Positions 27,501-38,721 of a stretch of 64,000 bases of DNA are shown in pieces. The translations under genes and the position numbers were made by a program. The stretch comes from Buddleja alternifolia. Lineage: Eukaryota; Streptophyta; Magnoliopsida; Lamiales; Scrophulariaceae. The stretch covers positions 20,630,568 to 20,694,567 of the forward strand of contig CM033400.1 in assembly GCA_019426215.1 (NCBI GenBank). Direction: 5' to 3'. The notes under the pieces were generated by a model, which saw nothing but the letters and a program-made list of their open reading frames with translations, had not been told where the DNA came from and did no database searches. How positions within the stretch are numbered: position 1 is the first letter of the stretch; each line of letters begins with the position of its first letter.

Positions 27501-28539
27501 TAACATTAGGTTTTTCGAAGTCTATGTTTTTAAGTACTTTTTCCAGTTTTCTTCGGCTTACGAGAGGAATCTTGTCTTCTCCATCGTCATCCGTAGCTTC
27601 ATCATCCTGTGGAGGAGATGGAATAGGTTGAGCCTTGGACTTTCGGGTAGCCCTCTTTTTGATAACAGCCGGGCGTTTAACGGCTTGCTTTGGAGTGGAA
27701 CGCTTAGCTGCCTCTGGAGCTGGACGCTCAGCCTCCTCGTCTGACGCTTCACGCACAACTTGTCGCTCAGAGAGAGGTCTGGCCGCACCTCCGATCTTTG
27801 GTGGGTTAAAAAGATTCTGAATGATTCTTGGCCCATAAAATTTGTGTTTGGCCACAGTAAAGCCAGCCGAAGATGTACATTCTGCTCTGAAGAGCAGGTC
27901 ACTGAGAACTAAACCGTAAGGTTTGTTTGAAGTACGCAGACAGTCCTTGAATCTGTTGAACACATAGGCGCTCCAGTTAATTTTGATGTTTAGCAGGATG
28001 GCGGTCATCATGCGAAATTGCAACGGGTTAATCTTGTCAAAAGTGCCCACTCTGCATTCAATGTTTTTGCTGCAGAAATCAGTCAAGACACGATATCTGT
28101 TGACGATATCTTTCTTTTCGAAGTACTGTTTGTACGAAACATCATCATACGCTCGGATTCTGACCCATACTTCTTCAATTTGCTCGTCAGTGATGGTGTC
28201 CAAGGTTGCTCCTTCATTCGGTAGGGTGAAGTTATGAGCGATTGTGGTGGCAGAAAGAGTGAATGACTTGGATTCTTTCTTGGAGATAGGAAATAGACAA
28301 GAGATGGAAGTCTCGTCTTCTGACAGTTTAGCATTTCTCCAGAAGTGATCGACTTCACCAGGAAAGATGTATGAATATCTGGTTAGGAACTTCTGGAGCC
28401 CAGCCTCAGCAACAGAGTCCATCATCTCCGATAAATCAATTTAGTTATGTTCGTATAAGAACTTCCAGTCCACCACGAGACCCTCAGTTACCTTGAATAC
28501 TTTGTCAGTAGAAGCAGCAGGAGATTTCTTGGGTGCCAT
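24509..28539 (-). pseudogene. extra ORF of the SIRE-type element, downstream of RNase H, broken
   Basis: The longest open stretch in the window: 1065 codons at 25228-28425. The same frame continues upstream through one stop (TAA at about 28440) to an ATG at 28539 (MAPKKSPAASTDKVF). Downstream, a frame change near 25228 and a TAA near 24987 lead on to a stop at 24509, so the ancestral protein was about 1300-1340 residues. N-terminal region of about 230 residues looks globular. The middle is basic and Pro/Ala-rich, with many acidic patches. A second globular part follows at about 520-950. The C-terminus has a heptad-like stretch (HFITLETSLTDATQAHLL) and a basic tail (MTKRYKIKSRS). I see no signal peptide and no clear membrane segment. 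Its position matches the envelope-like ORF of SIRE elements, but envelope function is not supported by the sequence. Confidence 0.7.
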
Positions 28540-29713
28540 TTTTGATAAAGAGTGATTGAGAGATTTTTGCTTTTAGAGAGAGAGAGATTTTTGCAGAGAG
28601 TTTGAGTAGAAATGGGTTCTTTTCTGCACAAAATTAGTTTTTAGCAACATAGTTTTGAATTTGTGTTTTCTCTCTTTGTTAGGATTTTGACACGTGGAAA
28701 TCAATTAGATCTCAGCCTTTGAGCAAGATAACTGTGGATGTGAATTTTAAAAGGTAGGCACGGTTACATTTGGTAACTCCCACATATAATTTTTTGAAGT
28801 CCGAGTAGAGATTCGAAATAAGACGATTCAGAGTTGAAGTGTGATACACGCGCGTGTGAAATGTTGACACGTATACCATCACAGACTGTTTGAGAGCCAT
28901 CAATTTGAAGAACTATGTAAGTGCCCGCCAATTTTTGATTATTTGGAGCGTGTAGATATGATTTTGCTTTATCAGAAATTTGACGCTCGTCATACTTTAT
29001 TATTTGCAAGGATGTTTTATATTGATGCTCAACAAATTTGAAATTCTTCCCAAATCCCTTTGTATGCTTGAGCGTTCAAGCACAGTGTTTACAATCTTTT
29101 GACGCTTGTGTGTAATAATGAAAAGTTTAACATTTATATGTGAAGATGGAATATTTTCTCACACTGGTTTCGATAAATGACAACATACTGTTGGTGTCAG
29201 TGTTTACTTTAGAGTATAATTTTAAAATATTCAGCATTAGATGTACTCACCCAGAATACATGGTGAGTGTATTTACACGTGTACATAAGCTGAACCAACT
29301 TTTTAAAGAAACAATGAGTACCCTTGGGTTTTCTTGAACAAAAATAAGAGATGTCAAGTCAGCATTAATTGCATTGATTGACTAATCCATTAATTTTTGT
29401 TTAGCGTCGGGTAAGGTACGCTTCATTTGAAATACATTTTACTAAGCGCTTGGTTGGGAATAAGCTTAAGCGTTTAGTGTTTTGAAAGTAGCACAGACGC
29501 TAAGAAAGATTTGTGTAATAAGCGTCCGAATGATTTAAGTGTATGATGCTAAGTGCGTATGACCGATGCAAGGAAAAACATTTTTGGTCATATTCACTTA
29601 AATATAGTTAGTTCTTTTAAGGTTCCTCCTATGTAGGTTCCCCATAAATTACATAAAATAAAGTGAATTCCCCCTAAATTTCATGCCTAACAAAAGTATG
29701 ATGTTTCAAATGA
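28540..29713 (-). other. SIRE spacer between RNase H and the extra ORF
   Basis: About 1.17 kb without a supported ORF. AT-rich, with a few ACGCTT words. It probably contains the untranslated leader of the extra ORF; a promoter or splice acceptor for a subgenomic RNA might lie here, but I could not pick one with confidence. The sequence CTTTATCAAAAATGG surrounds the extra-ORF start. Confidence 0.4.
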
Positions 29714-30231
29714 TTAAGCATTTAGATCAATCATACCTAGTTCATTTCTTAAAGTGAGGAAACGTTGTTCGTTGAGCGCTTTGGTGAAGATATCTGCCAG
29801 TTGCTTTTCTGTACCAATGAAGTGCATGGAGATATCTTTCTTTTGAACGTGGTCACGTAGAAAGTGATAGCGAATGTCAATGTCTTTGGTTCTAGAGTGA
29901 AGAACTGGATTTTGAGTCATCGCTAAGGCGCTTTGATTGTCACAATGGATAGGAGTTGGACTTAAGACTACTCCATAGTCTCTAAGTTGTTGCCTCATCC
30001 AAAGGATCTGTACACAACAGCTTCCAGCGGCTACATACTCAGCTTCGGCGGTGGAAGTAGCGATGGACTGTTGCTTCTTACTATGCCATGAAATTAGTCT
30101 ATCACCTAGAAATTGACATGTACCACTAGTACTTTTTCTATCTATTTTGCATCCTACAAAATCTGCATCTGAATAACCAATTAGTTCAAAAGAAAAATTC
30201 CTAGGATACCATAGGCCCACATTTTATGTGC
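29714..30231 (-). pseudogene. SIRE RNase H domain
   Basis: Ribonuclease H of a copia polyprotein, removing RNA from the RNA-DNA hybrid. Motifs: GYSDADFVGCKIDRKSTSG, SKKQQSIATSTAEAEYVAA, HCDNQSALAMTQNPVLHSR and HIDIRYHFLRDHV-like DIRYHFLRDHV. All key acidic residues appear intact. It joins at 30231 directly to the RT palm because the RT thumb/connection is deleted; a TAA just after the YVDD block closes the frame. Confidence 0.9.
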
Positions 30232-30242
30232 CTTTTAGGCGC

Positions 30243-32600
30243 TTATTGGTAGATCCAAATAATAATGTCATCAACATAAATTTGAACTAAGAGAATATCT
30301 CCATTATGGGTAATTTTGAATAACGTTGTGTCAACGCTGCCTTTTGAAAAGCCTTTACCTATAAGGAAGATAGAAAGAGTGTCATACCATGCTCTTGGTG
30401 CTTGCTTAAGACCATAAAGTGCCTTGTCCAATTTGTAGACCATACTTTTCCCATGGTTGTTGATGAATCCTGGTGGTTGCTCCACATATACTTCTTCTTG
30501 GAGTTTACCATTCAGAAATGCACTCTTTACGTCCATTTGATACACTGTAAATTTGTTAAATGCTGCAAACGCTACAAACATCCGAATAGCTTCAAGACGG
30601 GCGACAGGAGCGTATGTCTCATCGAAGTCGATACCCTCTTCTTGACAATATCCTTGTGCTACAAGTCTGGCTTTGTTTCTAATTACAGTACCATTCTCAT
30701 CCATTTTGTTTCTACAAACCCATCTAGTCCCAATAACTCCTTGGTGAGTTGGCCTTGGTATTAGCCTCCATACCTTATTTCTTTCAAACTGATTTAGCTC
30801 TTGCATGGCTTCAATCCAACTTGGATCGTTAAGCGCTTCATCCACTTTCTTTGGTTCCATTTGAGATAGGAAGCTTGCAAACATGGCCTCATTTATTGTA
30901 GCAGCTCTGGTTCTAACAGGTGCTCCAATATCTCCAATAATTAGTTCTGGTGGATGGTCTCTGAGCCATTTTCTGTCTGGTTGGAACGGGTTAAGAGATT
31001 GATCTAACGCTTGATTAAGCTGTGCAGGCGCTTGACCAATTCCTTGCGTAGGCGCTTGACCAATTCCTTGCGTAGGCGCTTCAGTGTTTACAGTTTGAGT
31101 TTGCTCTTGATGAACATTCCCTTCATGATCATCAGCGTTTCTTGCAATATCATCGTTGATATCTTTACGAGTAATCTTAGGATTAGGTACAATGATTTCA
31201 TTATCTTCATCAATATCACTATCATCACACAGATTGATTTGTGACGCTTGTTGAGATAAATCTTCAATTCCTGCATCATTAATATTAACCTTACTCGGTT
31301 CTTGGTTAGCATCATCAAACACAACATGAATGGATTCTTCAACCTTCGATTTGATCTTATTTAAGATGTGAAAACTCTTTCCATTTTTGGCGTAGCCTAG
31401 AAAGATTTCTTCATCTGCTTTAGGATCAAATGTCTTTAGGCTTTGGGATCCATTGTTATGAATGAAACATTTTGAACCAAATACATGAAAGTATGAAACA
31501 TTCGGCTTACGTCCCTTCCATAACTCATATGGAGTCTTTTCATGTTGCTTGTTGATCATTCACCGGTTCTGAGTGTAGCAAGCAGTATTGATAGCTTCGG
31601 CCCAAAACTTTTGAGGCAGCTTAGACTCGGCTAACATAGTCCTAGCGGCTTCTTTAAGCGTTCTGTTCCATCGTTCGGCAACTCCATTTTGTTGAGGTGT
31701 TCTAGGCGCTGAATACTCATGAAGTATTCCAAAGTCTTTGCAAAATTTCTCAACAATATGGTTAGTAAATTCAGTTCCTCTATCACTTCTAATTCTTGTC
31801 ACTTTTAGATCTTTTGAGTTTTGTAGTTGACGAATTAGAGAGGTGAGCTTGGCACTAGTTTCATCTTTAGATGTTAAAAATTCTACCCATGTATAGCGTG
31901 AGAAATCATCAACTATTACTAGTGAATACTTTTTACCACTAACGCTCATGATTTGAATAGGACCAAACAAATCTAAATGTAGTAATTCAAGTATTCGAGA
32001 GGTCGATAGATGAAGCTTCTTCTTAAAAGATGATTTAACTTGCTTACCCATTTGAAAAGCATCACATAAGCGATCTTTATTAAAGGAACCCCTAGGTAAT
32101 CCCTCTACAAGATTTAGCGATATTAATTGAGAGATTGCCTTAAAGTTGAGGTGATTCATTTTTCTATGCCATAACCAACCCAATTCATTTTGATTCTTAG
32201 CTACGAAACATGGGTTGTTATCTAATGTTGAATCCCAATCTACTAAGTATACATTGTTTGTTCTTCTTCCTTTTAATTTAGTAGATCCTGTCTTAACATC
32301 GATTATCTCGCACAAGTCACTAGAAAATTTAATTTCAAAGCCTTTATCACAAAATTGACTTATGCTTAGGAGATTATGTTTAAGACCCTCAACATAGTAT
32401 ACATCATTGATCATGATGTTCCCCCTATGCATGATACCTATACCTTTAGTTTTACCTTTAGAATTATCACCGAATATAACTTGAGGACCATTGGTTGCAC
32501 GATAGTTGATCAAGAGATCCTTTGATCCAGTCATATGTCTCGACGACCCACTATCTATGTACCAATTTGAGGTATCGGTGTTGGCTCTAGGTACTTGCAT
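30243..32600 (-). pseudogene. SIRE pol: protease, integrase, reverse transcriptase (truncated)
   Basis: Aspartic protease: WYIDSGSSRHMTG (near 32560). Integrase zinc finger: WHRKMNHLN, then CDAFQMGKQ where the second Cys of the usual CDACQ is Phe. Integrase core: D in LHLDLFGPI, D in RSDRGTEF, E in QNGVAERWNRT. A TGA at 31560-31562 (after YTQNR) interrupts the frame, probably at a Cys codon. Integrase C-terminus: [65 protein letters not shown], catalytic YVDDIII. Just after YVDD the RT is cut off and joined to RNase H; roughly 180-200 codons are missing. A frame change near 32610 separates it from gag. Confidence 0.93.
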
Positions 32601-32613
32601 TCAAAGGGCAGTT

Positions 32614-34833
32614 CTAATTCTTCTTAGGTACCCATTTTGTTTTGGGTCCTTCTTTGTTAGTAACGTTAGTCTGAATTAGAATCTTCGGAACCCACATTTG
32701 CCTTGTCTTCATTTTGGGAAGATTGGCCTTTTTGGGTTTCGGTTTGTGTTGTGTGTGCTCTTTAGGTGTATGGTAATATCCTTGATAATAGCAATAATCA
32801 CAATCATAATCATGGTTATCATAGTGTCGATAATATGATCTAGATCTTTGTGGATATTGACATTGGTATTTCCTTGATATTGGCTTAGGATGCACTTTTG
32901 GTGCTAAACGCTTCGCGTTTGATTTACTTGTAGAAGGTTTTTCCTTAGCCCTTCGAGCGCTTGGATATACTTTCTTTTGTAGATCATTTACTTAGGTCTT
33001 TCTTTTGACTGAGCCAGTGTTAGCTTTTTCATTTGATCTCATACCAATATTCTGAGTCTCATTCAGCGTTTGTCTGTTTGAGCTTTCTTCAACAAAGGTT
33101 ACACCTTTTCCTCTGTTGGTTGATATAACCACAGACGCTTTGGTTTTGTGACCAGATTTATCACAACCTAAACCGGTCTTTTCACCAAATGCTCTGGTTA
33201 CTTCAGTCACATTATCTAGCGTTCTAGAAGCTTTTGATAATGATGAGATAAGCTGCTCTGATTTAGCAAGTTTAGCGATCAATTCAGCTTCTCTCTCGAC
33301 TATTATATCAATATCACCTTTTAATTGAATAATTTCACTCTCAAGCGATTGGTTCTTCTCAATGCACTGTTGCTGAATTTGCAACTCTGCTTTGAGCGTC
33401 ACTTTGTCGCTCTTGAGCGCTGAGATGATGTAAAGGTGATTTTGAAATATTTTTGCGGCTTCTTGACAATCACTATAATATTCTTTTACTTTGTCAAGTA
33501 ATTCATCATAAGAAAGGGGATGACATAATTCAGTGGTTACCTCAGATAGCGAATCGTCAGACTCTTCATCATCTCTTGCCATAAGACAAATGAATGCTGA
33601 GTCGCTTGAAGGCTCATCATCACTGCTTTCATCTGATGATTCCAAGTCCTCTTCAGGAGTGCAAAATGGTTCTGATTCTGCTAGCAATCCTTGTTGCCTT
33701 AGATTATTCCTGAATTGACTTCTGTGTGCTTGGTCTTGCTTTGTAGGTTTAGACACATTCGGATATGGGCAATTAACTTGGAAATGCCCTGGTTTCCTGC
33801 AATTATAACAAAGATTTGTTTTCATCTTTTGTTCATTTGTTAATCTTGCAAATCGTGGTTTTGGAACCACTGGCGCTGAGAGGTCTTGCGGAGAAGACGC
33901 TTAATGCTGAATTGGCGCTGGAGAGGAAGGTGCAGGATAGTGAGGCGTTTGATATTATTGTAGATTTTGAACAGGCGCTTGATATGAATTTTGTCCTGGA
34001 TGTTTAGGACTGTTTCTTTTCTTCTCATATTTCAAGAACTTTCTGAATCTGTTTAGAAGCGCTAGTTCTTCTTCCTCACTTATATCTAAAGCCTTTCCTT
34101 TACTACTGGATTTTCCTTTTATTGATGCCATTAGCGCTCCAGATTCAATTACTGGACTGCTCACTGCATCGCTGGCCGTATTCAACTCAAACTCAAATGC
34201 CTTGAGTTCTGGAAAAGCATCTTCTGGAGTTAGACTATCCAGATTGTTTGATTCTCTCATTGCAGTTGTTTTCATAAGGAATCTACTCGAGAGACTTCTG
34301 AAGATTTTAACGAGCATTTCCCGATTTTGTAGTTCCATGCCCAAAGATGTTAATTCTGTGATAAGAGTTGTAAATCTCATGTCTAATTGTTCTAGTGTCT
34401 CATTGGATAACATCTTGAAGCCGTTGAATTTTTCTTTGGCAATTGATAATTTGTTTTCCTTGATTTGTGCTGAGCCACCACAAATAGTAGCCAACTTATC
34501 CCAAATTTCTTTAGTTGTATTGTGTGATTTGACTTTGTTGAATAAGTTGTCATTGTCACCAATGGCTGTGTATAACGCATTCTGACCGACATTGTCTATA
34601 TTGGCTCGTCGACGCTCATCGATGGACCATTCTTGTTTGGGCTTCTCCACATAACTGTCAGGTGTTTCTTCTGTGGCTTCGGGCGCTCTGGTGATAACTT
34701 TGTATATTTTGATTGGCCCATCTGAAATGATATCACACATTTCATCATCACGTGAACACAAATAAGTAAACGCTTTGACCTTCCATGAATCATAATTTGA
34801 CTCGGTCAACTTGGGAACTTTAGAGAATGCCAT
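32614..34833 (-). pseudogene. SIRE gag (capsid/nucleocapsid)
   Basis: Starts MAFSKVPKLTESNYDSWKVK at 34833, a UBN2/copia-type capsid. The capsid part runs to about 33955. The same frame continues through two TAA stops (near 33952 and 33903) into a zinc knuckle CYNCRKPGHFQVNC (CX2CX4HX4C) near 33800. Then come an acidic Ser/Asp-rich stretch and a coiled coil (about 33450-33250, with ESEIIQLKGDIDIIVEREAEL). A further stop near 32992 leads into a Tyr/His-rich segment ending at 32614. Each of these stops is TAA where CAA (Gln) is plausible. Assembles the virus-like particle and packages RNA. Confidence 0.9.
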
Positions 34834-34930
34834 GAAAAATTTAAAATAATTTTAAAATGACTATATATATTTTTTTAAAATGGATCTGAACAAGCAGTTA
34901 CGCTTGGAAACGCTTAGGTTTCAACTTCAA

Positions 34931-34944
34931 CCGCTCTGATACCA
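34931..34944 (-). other. primer-binding site of the SIRE-type element (tRNA-Met-i)
   Basis: Minus-strand TGGTATCAGAGCGG, complementary to the 3' end of initiator tRNA-Met, two bases after the 5' LTR end ACCAACA. Confidence 0.92.
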
Positions 34945-34946
34945 CT

Positions 34947-36774
34947 TGTTGGTCCCAAGTGGTATATGTTAAGGGTCTTGAAGGGGGGGTTGAATAGACC
35001 CTGAAGTCCTTTTGGGTTTCTAAAAATTCGTATCACTTTGAAGTATTTGAACGCTCAGAAAGCTTTGAGCGCTGGGTGCGGCGCTTGAGGGATAATGACT
35101 TAAGCGCTAGTTTCAAGCGCTTGGGAAAATTTAACTTAGACTTGATGATTTCAACGCTTACCAAAGTAGGGCAGAGTTTAGTCACTAAATCAAGGTTAGC
35201 ACAGCGAAAGTATTTTATAGCTTAGCGTTCGATTTTTTAATCAAAAGTAGTCGCTTAGTTGTTTTAAAACTTTATCAAAGTATATGCAATATGAATAGTA
35301 AAGCAATAAAACAGTAAATAGTTAAAGCAGTAAATGACACAGGATATTTGTAAGGTTCACTGGGTGATGTAATCCCAGCTACGTCCTTCTTCTCCTTTTA
35401 TCAGGGAGGTTTTCCACTATGATGATTATCGAAGAGTCACACAGAAACTTCTACAAAATAGAGGGAGGTTGGATATGATCTCGGAACTCCTTGGTCACAC
35501 AGATTTCAGCTCCACTAAAGACCTTCTATCCCCTTGTTTCTTTCACTCAGAAATGGTGCAAGTTACGCTTGATCTCGGAACTCCTTGGTCACACAGATTT
35601 CAGCTCCAATAGAGATCTTCTTCCACAAGCTTCTTTTACACAAAAATATTGCTTGTAAGTCAACAAGCTTTCTCACTCAGATGAAAGGTGTTGATGGTTT
35701 TGGTCACGGGTTTGTTTGTTTTTGGAAAGTTCAAACAACTTGGAGATATCTCAATAGTAGTGTAGGTTCTTCTTAAAAAGAGGTTTGAAATATGGGTGAC
35801 TGTCTATGAATGTATTTGAGAAGCTTAAAGGATTTCGGCTCTGGAGTTTATAAGATTTTTCTCTCAAATAAATTCAGCAAAGTTTTGGACCCCTTTCTTG
35901 TTTTTACGTCCAGATGTTTATCTATGTGTATTACCTTTTGTTACTTTTGCTGAAAAGGTTATTTATAGTTTGTTTTGAGATTTTGTCCGTTGGACACGGT
36001 TGGAATCTCGTTTCCCTAAACATTCCATGAGTTCTGACAATCCTAACTTTGGGTATATTTAATTGGTTAGGCATGGTCTTGGTTTCATAAATCTGACAGT
36101 CTCGGTCAAGAATATGGCTTGCCCATAAGTTGTAGTGCTTATATTTTAATAGCACTTATCCAGCTTTTGATGCATCTTGTCTTATTTCCGTTTGGGAATA
36201 ATTTCCGTTGATTCATGCATCTTTGATAACTTGGATTTGAATCTTCAGGTTACGCTTGGAGAACTAGACGCTTGAGCCTTTGGAGTTTAGGCTTTTTGAA
36301 GGTAGCCTTCTTTGTTAATCAGACGCTTGAGAAAGGTCACAATCTTTGCCCGATTTTTAGACGCTTGACCTTTCACTTTATCTTTGATAGACTCACTCAG
36401 AATTCTATCATTGACTTAGTGTTAAGTACTTGGTCTAAGGTCCATAACAAATCTTGAGCGCTGAGTTCGTAACCTGGGATAGTCTTTTAGCGTTTGACGG
36501 ACGCTTGAGACTAATCTTTATCTTTACTGTTCCTTCAGACGCTTGATCTTCAACTTCATCACTTGGTAGACTCACACAGAATTCTTCTAGTGATTTAGTA
36601 TCACATTCTTAGTCTAAACTCTATAAAGATAAAAATACAAGCCTAGTATAAAAACACGAGCTTTCAGGCGCTTATACATTTGTTCTACGAAAGCTTTTAT
36701 ACTTTACATTTCTTGGGGTCTAACATGGAATCCTAATTGTCATCATCAAAACATCTAACATGAAATTCCTAACA
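34947..36774 (-). repeat. 5' LTR of the SIRE-type element
   Basis: 1828 bp, TGTTAGG...CCAACA. Carries the 149-bp segment (36286-36434) that the 3' LTR lacks; the segment is bounded by short similar words, so the 3' copy probably lost it. Confidence 0.95.
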
Positions 36775-37348
36775 CTATTGCAAGCAAAATCCTGATAGAT
36801 TTGATCATGGCTACTGGTAAGAAGGTTTCCTCATAGTCAATGTCCTCTTTTTTACTATTCCCCTTTGCCACTAGCCTGGCTTTACAGGTATCCACCTTGC
36901 CATCCGGACCAATCTTTCTCTTGTAAATCCACTTGTAACCTATCGGTGCAATGCCCTAGGGATGGTCCACGAGAGTCCAAACTTAGTTCGAATACATCGA
37001 ATCCATCTGTATCTTCACAGCTTCAAGACATTTTGCTGAGTCTATGTCCGCCATTGCATGTTCGGAAGTAGAGGAATCATCTCCATAGTTTCCTTCTGCT
37101 ACAACATACATATTATGCTCTCCCTATAGCAGATAACCATATCTATTAGGCGGTTGAGATACTCTACTCAATCTACTAGCTGGTGGTTGCGTTTGGGTAG
37201 GTTCATTTTGAGTTCCTTTAACAGAGATCTCTAAGGGGTTCTGTTTTGTTTTTTCAGAACAATATTTGTCTGCACCACCTTCCCGAACGAGCTCATCTTC
37301 AAGAAAGTCAGCATGTAATACAACAATGATCCTTTCACCATCGTCCAG
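36775..37348 (-). pseudogene. copia element B: RT N-terminus and integrase C-terminus (second fragment)
   Basis: Continues B after the SIRE insertion. Minus-strand reading gives KWIYKRKIGPDGKVDT and KARLVAKG of the RT N-terminus, then the linker (RYGYLL, RLSRVSQPPNR) and integrase C-terminal tail (RIIVVLHADFLEDELVREGG). Internal stops show decay. It is cut at 37348 by Tat2. Confidence 0.88.
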
Positions 37349-38721
37349 TGACACGCTAGAAGCTAACGTGCTTTGGTAGCAAGTATACTAGTCGTGTAGT
37401 AATAAAAATGGACAAAATAAGTCCGGGTTGTTGAACCACGGAAACTTGGATTTTTAGCTTATGATTTTCGAATAAACGTAAAGACAAATTAACGAAAATT
37501 AAGAGTAAAACAAGTAAGCAAACAAAGAACAAAATAAATAAGAACAAGCAACGGATTGAAACTCAAGTGTGAGAGATAGACTAAGGCACATGCAAAACTT
37601 GATTTGATCCTTATTCGCTCAAAGACTCTTGTTGAATTATTAGACCTAGTTGCTATGGTGAAAACTCCTAAGGTAAAGAATACTCGATGTCTCGCAATAT
37701 ATTCCTACACTTAAAAGGTGGTTTCCTAAGTATGTCTACCCGGAAATCTAACCTCTAAGCATGCATTAAGGAACGAGAGTTTACTCGATTAGAATCGAAC
37801 GACTTCACCCGGGAGTCTTTACCTATGTCTAGGGCAACTCCTATTTGATCGGTGATGCTATGAATTTCTTGCACCCTAACTTAACTCTTTCTCAAGATAC
37901 TAAGCTAGGCAATTGATAAAACATATGGTGATCAATCACATGTAAGGAGTATAAGCACAAATTCATAACACATAGCAACAAAGGAATTAATTCAACAATT
38001 ATCAATAATTCGAATAAATCACAAATCAATTCTTACAAGGCCCTAGCCATATGAATTTAGCCCATAACTATCAACATAGAAGAAGTCAACATGTTCTTAT
38101 ACATAAATGTAAACATCAAATGCAATGAACAATGAAAGAAACTACCTATAAGGTTGAATGGCAATAGATCTTTTGATGTAGCTTCAATCCTTATCTCTTA
38201 TCCTCTTCTTGCTCTTCAAGATCAGTGATAATGACCCAAAACCCCAGAAAATGCTCCCAATTTCTAAGATTCCGAACCCACAAAATGAATTGAAAAATCC
38301 TATTTATGGTTCCAAAATTCTGTTATCTCGGCGCCTGGGAGCGCGTTGATCGGCGCCTAGGCGCCGCCTATGTGGCGTGTCTTTCTTGGGGCAAAAGTTC
38401 TGGGGCACCCAGGCACGCGATATGTGGCGCCTAGGCGTGGCGGTTCAGACGCCTAGGCGCAGAAGTGCGAAGCTTTGATTGTCGTTTGCTGGGTCGCGCC
38501 TGGGCTCGAGAAAAATGGCGCCTAGGCACCTCAGTGCGAAGCCTTGAGCAGCATTGGGTAAATGAGTCGTCTTTTTGCCCTTTTCTTCGTCCATCGTCGC
38601 TTACTACCTGAAAGCACTTTACACACATATTAAACGCACGAGTGGCACGAAATAAACGATATATGGGCCTGAATTGTCATTAAAAGGACTTAAAAACTTA
38701 TGTGAAAACGACTCCTATCTA
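37349..38721 (-). repeat. 3' LTR of Tat2
   Basis: About 1373 bp. Contains GC-rich near-palindromes (GGCGCCTAGGCGCC, GGCGCCTAGGCGTGG) at about 38330-38530. A TATA-like CATAAATAGG (about 38303-38312) lies further along the transcription direction. It is preceded in element orientation by the purine tract AGTTTGGGGGGG. Confidence 0.85.

Larger units (their letters stand above)
22610..36774 (-). mobile_element. SIRE-type (Maximus lineage) Ty1/copia element, 14.2 kb
   Basis: Complete ends with an exact 5-bp target duplication CTATT (22605-22609 and 36775-36779). It interrupts element B, whose sequence joins cleanly across it. Minus-strand order: 5' LTR (34947-36774), tRNA-Met primer site, gag, protease, integrase, reverse transcriptase, RNase H, a 1.2-kb spacer, a very large extra ORF, purine tract, 3' LTR (22610-24289). 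The large size, the coiled-coil gag with a zinc knuckle and the extra ORF after RNase H fit the SIRE/Maximus lineage. LTRs are nearly identical by eye apart from one 149-bp indel, so the insertion is young. Stops, a frameshift and an RT deletion make it non-autonomous. Confidence 0.93.

Noticed and set aside
25228..28425. The 1065-codon ORF as a host gene
   Set aside because: It lies between SIRE LTRs in sense orientation, with the target duplication outside, so it belongs to the element.
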